Below are positions 55,301 to 64,000 of a DNA stretch of 64,000 bases, piece by piece; the stretch's first letter is position 1, and the number at the start of each line of letters is the position of its first letter. A model generated the notes under the pieces. It was not told where the DNA came from. It searched no databases and worked only from the letters and a program-made list of their open reading frames with translations. The translations under genes were made by a program, and so were the position numbers. The DNA comes from Lindgomyces ingoldianus (lineage: Eukaryota; Ascomycota; Dothideomycetes; Pleosporales; Lindgomycetaceae). The stretch lies in NCBI RefSeq assembly GCF_010093535.1, contig NW_022985191.1:714515-778514 (forward strand), read 5' to 3'.

Positions 55301-55958
55301 CAATTCGCTATTTGAACTCAAGTACGATGAGCGCGACGACGATCAGGAGGAGCGCGAGCGATTGAAGAAAGATCCGAAGCTGGCCAAGAAATTAGGACGA
55401 TATATTAGGCCTCATACGAAGACCAAGGCTCTCCTTGCTGAACTGAAGAAGAACCAGGAAGAGAGTGCGGCCAACCCGGATGAGCCACCGATCAAGAGCG
55501 TTGTCTTTTCGTATTGGACGTCACACCTTGATCTCATTCAGGTTGCCCTGGATGACAATGGTCATAAATACACCCGTCTCGATGGTCGCATGCGGCGTGA
55601 ACAACGGAACAAGTCTCTTGAGGCCTTCGCCAATGATCCCAATGTTACGATCTTCCTCATTTCTTTGGGGGCTGGTGGTCTTGGACTCAATCTCACCACA
55701 GCGAACAAAGTGTACGTCATGGAACCACAATTCAACCCAGCTGCCGAAGCTCAAGCCGTGGATCGAGTCCATCGAATCGGGCAGAAGCGTCCAGTGACTA
55801 TTATGCGATTCATCATGGAGAATAGCTTCGAGGAGAAGATGCTCATCTTACAACGGAAGAAGAAGGATTTGGCCAATCTGGCTATGGAGAGGGAGAAAAT
55901 GAGCAAGGAGGAAGTTGCGAGGAAGAGGTTGGAGGACCTTCGCTCCCTGTTCAGGTGA
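52349..55958 (+). CDS. SNF2-family ATPase with inserted RING-like domain (Rad5/HLTF/Uls1 group)
   Basis: Exons 52349-52394 (MDPRFLLDPRGARKQ), 52536-53135 and 53185-55958 join in phase to 1139 residues. The 141-nt first intron has a long CT-rich run. The N-terminal 215 residues are disordered, with a Gly8 run from a CGG repeat. PIDLTLSDDDDDEDEEITVV spans the second splice and looks like a SUMO-interacting motif next to an acidic patch. A HIRAN-like beta region (about 230-310) follows. Helicase motifs: DEMGLGKT (about 517), DEAH (about 643), SLGAGGLGLNL, and VHRIGQKRPV (about 1077). Between the lobes (about 854-920) lies CQHC...CYHVICPRH...CQYC, a RING-like unit with His in place of one Cys. 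Nuclear; a role in DNA-damage tolerance or SUMO-targeted translocation is inferred from the group. Confidence 0.9.
53041..53066 (+). repeat. CGG trinucleotide repeat coding for poly-Gly
   Basis: About eight consecutive CGG/GGC units code for Gly8 in the disordered N-terminus of the SNF2 protein; likely variable between strains. Confidence 0.85.
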
Positions 55959-57048
55959 ACTGATAGTTCGTAGAGGGTTCGGAGGCGCTTGGAGTGGTGA
56001 TAGCAGCCAGCCTTGCTGCGGGGACCTAATGCTGGTTTCGGGTTCGTGCGTGTATGAGATGCTTCAGGAATTTCGAAATCATTTTGCTTCAGGACAGCGA
56101 TGGTGAGGGTCGCGGTTTTGCCAGAGCACACTAAAATGGTGGTGGCAGTTTTTGGGTTTAGGACGTCTTCGGACATATTGGAAGAATCACACTTTCTTCC
56201 CGAATAGATTCCGGCACAGACCTGTTAGCAGTGATCTGCCGTTTCAGCAGGTTCTATTTAGGAGTAGATAGCTTCTGCTTCATGGGTATCTGATTGACTG
56301 GTGGCCTTCAACTTGCCTGACCTATCGGTAGACAATGAAATATTTCAAAAAACATTAATTGTGGGAGTGTCTAAGGAGTTTAGTGTCTGGCATTCGTATG
56401 AACCGCGGGTATTAGTCTGCGACTTCCTGTTAAATGGCGTCGAACCTCCCATGCACCTGTCGTGCCTTTCCCATACTAATCCGATGTCATGAACCTACAG
56501 GTTCTGAGTTAAGCATAGCGGTAAATTACGTTACTTAAACTTCCTCCTCTCTTAGGTTAAAATTAGAAACAGCTTCATAAAACTTTCTCGGCTCCTTCGT
56601 CCCTTGACCGCTTAGTCTAGGGCATATATCACTTTCCAAGCTGGGGATATGACCACGTAACCTAGTGTCCCCTAGTGTCCCAAGCTCCCCTGCGCATCAT
56701 CGTGTTCCTACTTCGCGAGTGACCCGGTCACTCAAGCATCAACACTGATTCTGTGATCATCTTTGGTTTCTACAACGTTGCTACTGGCTTGTTCGTAACA
56801 AAAAAGTCCCCACCTGGCACTTGCCTTCTGTCGGTTCTACTTCGGAGCCTTGCTGACGAAATACACGTAATGTCTGTGGCGGTGCAAGGGGCCCATTCCT
56901 CAAAGGGCAAAGTCTAGTGGATCTCTTGCATGACGGTACTTGCGGAGCAACAGCGAACCCCTGATTGCTCTATTCGGATATCCACATTCACGCAATAACA
57001 ATTAGAGATCTCTATCAACTTGGTCACGACCTCTGAAATCTGCTAGAC
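55959..57048. other. Intergenic, nothing recognised
   Basis: 3' flank of the SNF2 gene and promoter of the Zn2Cys6 gene. A short duplicated string (CCTAGTGTCC) occurs near 56662-56680. Confidence 0.5.
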
Positions 57049-58882
57049 ATGTGGCCAATATACGGTGTTCAGTTAACCAAGAATACCCGCAGACCCAACC
57101 CTAAGGTAAAGACTGGCTGCAGAACATGCAAGTAGGTAGACATACACGTCATCAGTGAACCAATAAATGCTCATAAAAGGCTCAATAGATGACTGGCTGA
57201 TATCTGTATAGGGTACGCCGTGTCAAGTGTGATGAGAAGCGACCTAGCTGCTTGAGGTATCCTTTATTCTTAGCCTCTCTTGTCCCTTTCCTGACCCAAT
57301 CAGGTGCACTAGTACAGGCCGCAAATGTGACGGGTACGCCCAAACCAAGCAAGACTACCAAATCCAAGTGTTCAGCCACAATCAAGCATCCGGTTTCCAG
57401 AGTGCCATACCAACGGTTCCCGGATTCGGTGATAACATGCACGATCTGGAGTTCTACCATTATTGTGCTGGGCCCACTCTGGCCAGCAGATTCGACAACG
57501 AGTTCTGGTCGCGGATATCCCTTCAGATGGCCTACACGGAACCAGCAGTGCGTCACGCCCTTGTCGCTTTAGGGTATCTCAGTAGGCAGGAGACAGGCAG
57601 TTTAAAGCATGCTCGGCTAGGGTTTACGAACGGTGATAAACGCAAACTTTTTTTGCTTCACTACAACAAGTCTGTTAGGCATCTCGTTCACCGCATAGCT
57701 GAGCCGTCCTACTCACCCGAAATCGGGCTTGTTACTTGTGTTCTCTTCGTGTGCATCGAGTTTCTGCGGGCAGATTACCACACAGCATTCACACACATGA
57801 GGAATGGACTTAAGATCATTTCTGAGTTACGGCAAACACGCCAGACTGACTCGCCGATCCAAACGCCTGAAGGGATTCAAAGCGGTTCCACCACTCCAAC
57901 GGATATGATTGAAGAAAAGCTTGTGCCAATGTTCATTCGGGGAATGGCATCTGCTCTCTTGTATGGTGTGAGTGTTGAGGACGACTTCGCGGTACCGTGT
58001 CCACTTCCGCAATCCTTCCAGGAGCGACGTTTCACTAGCATTCGTGAGGCCCAGTCTTCCTATCACGAGATACGGAACGCTGCTATCGTGTTCACCCGCC
58101 AAATGGCCATAAAGCTCATCCAGCTAATCCCAGTGACGGTGGAGGACTTTCTACGCCGCTATGGGATCCTGGAATGCCACCGCGCATGGTACGAGGCTTT
58201 TCAAGAGCTAGAATGCTCTCAGATATTATCCTTAGAGGACAAGGTCACCATTAGCGCCCTAAAATTATCCTACTACGCAACCTACATCTTCGCAGCCTGC
58301 GCAACAGACGTCCGTCAAATGTCCTTCGACGCCCATCTCTCCAGCTTCAAAGCGCTCCTGCACCACGCGAAAATCGTCTTTAATTTCATGGACCTTGGGA
58401 ACCTCGAGGACCCCCAAGCCAAACCATCTTCCCGCTCCGCTGCTGCAAACTTTACATTTGAAATCTCCATCATACCCTCCCTATACTTCACCGCGACGCG
58501 CTGTCGGTGTCCCACCACCCGCCGCGAAGCCGTCTCTCTCCTTTCTCTCAATCCACCCCGCGAGGGCCTCTGGGACCCAGAGCAGCATGTCGTCGTGTCC
58601 AACCGTGTCATCGAGATTGAGGAGATGGAGGTAGATGAGAAAGGGTGGCCGACGGAGGAGATGAGGCTCTGGAGTACGGTTATCGATGCGAATATGGATC
58701 AGACTGGTGGCTTTTGGGTAGACTTTTTGCCGGCAAAGTGGGTTGGGAGCTTTGATGGAGAGGGAAGGCAGAGGCTAAGAAGTGAGTGGTTTGTTCTAGG
58801 GGAACCTTGGACGAGTCCTCCATCCCGATATTCAGATCCCCTGAGAATTATGTTTTCCCCTAACACAGCTCCTTTGCATTAA
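57049..58882 (+). CDS. Zn2Cys6 fungal transcription factor
   Basis: Exons 57049-57131, 57212-57256 and 57304-58882 give 568 residues. Both introns lie inside the DNA-binding domain, and the joins restore a perfect binuclear cluster at residues 24-51: Cys-x2-Cys-x6-Cys-x6-Cys-x2-Cys-x6-Cys (GCRTCK, VKCDEKRPSC, RCTSTGRKC). The remainder is helical, with HDLEFYHYCAGPTLASRFDN and VRHALVALGYLS, as in the fungal-specific TF domain of this class (DUF3468-like). It is a nuclear regulator with unknown targets. The reading frame is intact and the last residues (FSPNTAPLH) are short of the AT-rich stretch downstream. Confidence 0.9.
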
Positions 58883-61515
58883 TTTGTTAGGAACCCACTT
58901 TCCATTCCAAAGATCCTACTTGCGCTATTTATTTTTATACAACCAAAAAGTCTTGTTATTTGGACATATATTTGAGAAGATAGAAGGAGTCTTAGGTTTG
59001 CGTTTCTAAAAGTGTATCGCATCGCAATTTCTTTTATTTGATTTTCTTTGCAGCTTTACTACTTTCTCTATTGCTAATTTAATTGATATATATAGAAGTA
59101 AAAGTAGAGCAGAAACGTAATAATTATTAAAAATCTTTCTAAATATTTTAAGCCAGGTAAACTAAATAGATATAAAATAATCAACTAAACTTGTAAACAT
59201 ATGAATAAAAGACTAACAAAAGCTAATTTTTAAATAAAGCTACGAATAGAGATGCTAGAGTAGAAGATAGTGTTACGTGTACACCCCTACGGGACAACTC
59301 AGGCTGGCTCTTATCCGAATGTAAAGTCTCCGTTTGGAACATAGGTAGGGGATAACGACATTGGTCTGGGGCTGAACACAACATTGTCATGTAGGACGAC
59401 CATGTGCAGCAAGCGATCACGTGACCAAAACAACTCTGTCGCTTTGCGCAGATAGGGGGCAGACTCCGTGACTTCACTTAGGAGAGCCCCGGAGTAAACC
59501 AATGGGAAACATTGACCGGTCAGACGAGGAGCGTGGCGTTGCAACTAGTGGAGGAGAGCGATATCATACCCATTGAGCAATAGACGACGCCGGCCGCAAG
59601 CTTTCTTGCAAAATATATCAGGAGAGAAGGTAGACAAACACAGTACGACGATATTAGAAAAGCGGCTCAAATCCACACCGCTCGTACTCGTGCGGGCAGC
59701 TGCATGCTTTCAACAACGAGACCAAGGTGTTCCACAAGTGCAACAGCAAAACGAAAGCCTGTTAGACTACGACGGAGGTCGTCTCCGGAGAGACGACGTC
59801 GATTCTGATAACGTGGCAAATCCCATTTAACCATTCCTCCCTGCAAGGTGATCAGCTGCAGACCTGTTGCTAGATATACTTCTTTGACCGGCAGTGGTTT
59901 CCCGAAACGCTTATTCGCAATCAAGTAGGACTGAGAACAGACGCAGGGCCGTAGACGCTATGAATGCGGGTGAAAAAAGATAGTGGTAGCGATGATTGTG
60001 AGTTGGAAGCTGGCGTCGAAGCTGGGTTTGAATAGAGTATTCTTATGCGAGGGAACTACTCATTTATCGCACTTAACTATCACCAATACAATCACGTTCG
60101 ATATGCGTGGGCTTGTGCAGCTAGCCATGTGGATGCCCTGAGGGCCTTTGGTGCCACGGAGGGATTCTGTTTACGTGGAGACAAATTGTTCCTAATCGGA
60201 ATGACATTAACGGATGTTCCTTATGGAATGAGGTCGGCTTGGTAGCAGATCCCTTGCTTCTAGTACGGCACTTCGAGCTCTTAGTGAATCCATTGATCCT
60301 GGGAGACCGGCAAATTCTGGGCAAGCCTACATCGATGATATATAAGACAAGGTCCTCTAAGCTACGTTACTGCATGACCCATCTGACTTACCAATGGCTC
60401 CAAATGTTCGATATTCTGAGAACAGCCAGTTCCTTGCTATCGGCAATGGGTTATGGTTGACACTTGGCTAGTTCTCAAAACCCAGTGTAGAAGAGTACGC
60501 TTGCAAGATGTGCAGAATTAGAAAGTGACACCGCTGCACACTGGGGACTGATGCAGGAACACAGCGCCCCAGGCGTTTCTTGTACTCCGAGTCAAGGTGG
60601 ACGACGGGATCATCACCAAAATTGAGGCCATTACGGTACGAGCTGAGATGGAAGATCCAAGAGGCGGCATCATGACTCTCATGCGTCCACCGCTGCCAGT
60701 AGAGTAGTGCGGACACTCTCTCGGCCGCCTCAACCCAACATCCAACAGATCACCTCCAGCCTTATTCCGCCTGAATTGATGACTAAGTATTTAGACAGTC
60801 TGCAACAGCACTCCATCATAGGAAGGTCCTTCACCTGCAGATGCATCCGCCGCGATAGCGTCTTCCAAGGGAAGATCAGCTGTGGCGGGCAGGTGTTCGG
60901 CTATTGCGACACCCCTCATAGCCTTTACAATTCTACGGGCGCTACCCACGATAGCCGTATACTGGTTGCTGACTCCAGCAAGGGTGCCGTGATGGTGGCT
61001 GTTATGGTCGATAATATGGCTACGGGACTAAATCCTATGCCGCTAACTGCGACTGTGCCCAGTACATATATGGTACTACAACTAATTAAAGTGAGGAATG
61101 AAGCGGCACACGGAGCAGGGAGGAGGATTAAGTGGATGCCTTATGGTTATAGTTCAGTGTGGCCAGAAGTGAAGGATCAGGACGTACAGGGGTAGACCAT
61201 TGTGGCCGTGCGGTCATCCAATCGAGTGCGCCTCCCCATGCTCTTCAACTGTATCACTTCTAAGCTTGTGGTAAGACAATGACCGGAAATTGCGACAAAT
61301 TAACAGCAAGAGGCTGTGCTGAAAAAGTCCGCCATTATTGTATATTTACACGACTTGGGCTGGTATTGGAGCATGACATCGCATTCTTCGAGACTTGGGC
61401 CTTCCATAGTGCTGCATTGATGCGACAATATCGCGCCGCGACACACTTGCCAGTCTTCATTTTAACTTGGCCCCGATTGCTTTATTGCTGAACAATACAC
61501 AATCTGATAGCAAAT
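58883..61515. other. AT-rich, gene-poor stretch
   Basis: The part 59101-59220 is only about 20% G+C, far below the genes around it. Further right, short frames with some coding look appear on + (60045-60245, YNHVRYAWACAASHVDALRA) and (60707-61195), and on minus (59924-59667), but none has a start, a recognised family or a partner exon. They may be remains of lost genes. No transposon ends were identified. Confidence 0.45.
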
Positions 61516-63661
61516 ATGCGATCCGCTTCACCACAGAGACGGAATTGTTGCGCCAGCTTTTGGCGCGAAGGTCACCGCCAAGCTCGCAATGATATCCGCA
61601 CTCGGTGGCGTAAGGGCGGCATCAGATTCCTCGTTGTAGTATGGTTTGCTGGCCTCTGCCTCAGCATCGCTATTCTTTCTCAGCTTGGCACGTCCACTCG
61701 CTCGATACCTAGTACCAATTTTCTAGCTTGCCAGCCCGATGGAGCATTTGATCTTTACCCCGAGTCGTTTCAATACTGGTCTGGGTCGGGGTTTTTTCAG
61801 ATCACGCTCGGCCACGGCAATCTGTCTTTCACCCAGGCTAAAGTCATTGATATTGTTTGGGATGTTGTGAGTGCTTGATGCGGAATATCTCTTTGCTATT
61901 CTTTCTAGCTATTCAACACACGCACCGTTACCCCTCTCCTTTCCATCACCGCTATGAGTACTTTACAGCTAGCCTATCATCACAACTTGCTCTTTACCTA
62001 CCACTTTTGTATACTTCTTCACCACGGTCCTATCATCCTCAAGAAGTTAGTCGATTTCTCTTAATGAGGGTCGGAGTTGACTAACGGTTTACGATGGCAG
62101 GTTTGCGGGCGTGGTGGTCAAGCTCTTATTGCAGTCACATCGTGGAAGGTGTTTGCCAAGTATGTGACAGTCTCTATGGAAGTTATGCCCGTTACATTCA
62201 ACACCTATCGGACAGTATTCCTACAAAATGATTCACATGTGGTCGCTGTCCCACGCTTAGCTCGAGATTTCACACTCCGCCGTGGGTTGCGCTCGAAGAT
62301 TGCAATGGTGTTCATGATTGCTACGATGATCTTCATCTGGAGCTTCCCAAGCTTTGCTGGTGCTATGACTGGTTATAGCGCGAACGTTAAGTCGTACGTG
62401 CTGGATGAGAGCGACAATTACATTCCTTTCGACGGCTTCCGCCCTGTATTATACGTTATTCACGACGGGTGGAGAATCGGCAAAACAGGTGATTATGTGA
62501 TAACGTGGGACAGCCCCTTTGGTGAGGAGAATATCTTGAGTCCCATACCAAATTTCCGTACTAACATCCTTTGGGTAGACGAGCCAGTGCTAACGGTCGA
62601 TGGATACTACCAAAACCATCGTTTCACATTTGGTACCTGGAAACATGATTGTGATTCTGGTGCATATACACAAGAAGTACATGAGCAGTGCCGCATACAG
62701 ACAAACGTCACATCCTGTAAGCGGGAGATCTTTCTGAGTCAAGCTTGATTTAACTGCTGACATATTTCACTACAAGATGCTTTGACGTACGGATTTTATG
62801 GTCTCGCAAACGAACCCTCGAACTTCATAGGTACTGCCCTTAAACCTCCTATTCTGAATATTTCGGCATATTACTTGCCTTACGATTCTCTTGGCGCCTA
62901 TTGGAAAGATCCAAGAACGCAGGAACAGCCTTTTCAGAATAGTTCACGTAATTTATGGTTTCACGGAAACAAGACATATAGCATTAATGATATAAAGTCC
63001 CGTGGCAGTTGCCAGACTATTGAGGTATTAGAGTCCTGCCTCATATCTACTGCTCAACTGATTGCTCAATTAGAACTACAAATGGGGGTTCTCCTTTGTT
63101 CAGCTCTACATCATGCTTGTACTATGCATGCTTTGGATCATTGGCGTTGTCACCATATCGATTCGATCGCATTTCACAATGAAGGAAAGTGGTCGGACAG
63201 GTGTGGCTGGGGAATTCAAAGCTGTACTAGAACTCGCAAACTCTATGAACACACAGCTCTTAGAAGCTGGAGAGACCAGCACGAAGGACATACTCATGCT
63301 GCCGGAATCCAAAGTACGCCGCCGTGTCACAAAGGATCTGCAGGGTGGATCGATTGCTTATGAAAAGTCGCTTCTCCCCAACCGCTACGTTAGTGAAGGC
63401 GATACTCAAAGCAGTTTCAAAAGTTTATTGAGAAAAGAGGCTTGGTGGGTCGTCTTAGTTCTTGCCTTGTTGGTGGCGGGTTTCTACACGCGTATCATGG
63501 GTCCCTATGTATTCTCTTGGGTCTTTTTTGGCCTCTCGGCTGCTCCTGTCCTTGCTATTTGCATTGGCACATCTGGTAAGAGCAGAGGAATTTTGTTTCT
63601 TTGGTTGTCTATTCTACTGGGCTTCATGCCCCTTCTTGTCTCCTTTGTGGTTAGCATCTAG
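61516..63661 (+). CDS. Polytopic membrane protein of a fungal family of unknown function
   Basis: Exons 61516-61866, 62101-62716, 62777-63024 and 63074-63661; introns 234, 60 and 49 nt; 600 residues, all phases correct. An N-terminal segment (IRFLVVVWFAGLCLSIAIL) is followed by SFTQAKVIDIVWDVVCGRGGQALI, a motif that I recall from this family, then VSMEVMPVTFNTYRTVFLQ. A second membrane segment (IAMVFMIATMIFIWSFPSFA) leads to a large presumably lumenal loop of about 200 residues with N-glycosylation sites (NISA, NSSR, NKTY). Three or four more helices form the C-terminus. Proteins of this type are scattered through accessory regions of ascomycete genomes; no function is known to me. Confidence 0.8.
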
Positions 63662-64000
63662 TCTTTGAAACAGCAATATCCTTCGTACTAGAAAGGTGAT
63701 TAGACTATTCCGCAGGGTAATTTGAAGAATAGGCTTCTGCTATTGCTAAGTTTTCTATATGGTGTAGAGTTGTGATGTCCTCTTGTTTCATCTGGTTGTA
63801 TTCCTGAGACCTGGTGTTGGTGCAGAAAGATAGCCCGTAAGTCTAGTAAATGCCGTCTACCGTCTAGCAGGCGTCTAGCCTAATCACATCCCCTAAAAAA
63901 GTTTCCCGTCTCCTTATTGAAGCTACTGTGTCTAGAATCTCTGCTTGTTCAATTATAGAGTTAATACAGGCCAGCTGTGCCCTTGACATGATCAGCTTAC
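63662..64000. other. 3' flank of the last gene, nothing recognised
   Basis: Short frames only, up to the window edge. Confidence 0.5.

Noticed and set aside
1..64000. tRNA genes and CRISPR arrays
   Set aside because: Scanned by eye for B-box-like GGTTCGANNCC on both strands and for spaced direct repeats; nothing convincing. A tRNAscan-SE run would settle the first.

Overview
The window is nuclear DNA of a filamentous ascomycete. Genes are split by short introns (mostly 44-90 nt) with GT...AG ends and CTAAC/CTGAC-type branch sites, intergenic spaces are short, and the gene set is typical of Pezizomycotina: a GATA factor of the AreB/ASD-4 type, Zn2Cys6 and C2H2 regulators, the DASH subunit Ask1, Rrg7 and TBC/Gyp8. 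The AreB-type factor and the regulator-rich accessory genes suggest a Eurotiomycete, but I cannot name a genus. All gene models below were built by hand by joining exons in phase; proteins were recognised from memory of the families, not by a search.

Left third (1-24 kb): the 3' end of a secreted-type carboxylesterase; areB (-); SRP68 (-) head to head with a large pentatricopeptide-repeat protein (+); a C2H2/ankyrin-repeat gene (-) interrupted by a 750-N assembly gap inside a homogeneous 102-bp repeat array; head to head with it a two-finger C2H2 gene (+); a small conserved protein of unknown function (+); a three-exon gene (-) for a small secreted protein with 18 cysteines; a one-TM conserved protein (-); and a seven-exon Mch1-like MFS transporter (-).

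Middle (24-46 kb): TMS1/SERINC membrane protein (+), a small unknown (-), Rrg7 (-) head to head with Mediator subunit Med21 (+), two decayed genes (one a P-loop GTPase), a large MMS1/CPSF-A-like beta-propeller protein (-), and a TBC RabGAP of the Gyp8/TBC1D20 type (+). From 38 to 46 kb lies a gene-poor accessory stretch with simple repeats, a few lineage-specific ORFs and coiled-coil fragments.

Right third (46-64 kb): a short-chain dehydrogenase of the diacetyl/acetoin reductase type (-), ask1 (+), a type II phosphatidylinositol 4-kinase (+), a Rad5/HLTF-like SNF2 ATPase with an inserted RING-like domain (+), a Zn2Cys6 regulator (+), a 2.6-kb AT-rich gene-poor stretch, and a polytopic membrane protein of a fungal family of unknown function (+).

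Most genes are independent housekeeping units. The regions most likely to hold something new are the C2H2/ankyrin - C2H2 pair with its unresolved repeat array (11.2-15.3 kb), the cysteine-rich secreted protein (17.7-18.3 kb), and the decayed or accessory stretches at 29.5-30.8, 38-46 and 59-61.5 kb. No tRNA, rRNA, CRISPR array or intact transposon was seen.
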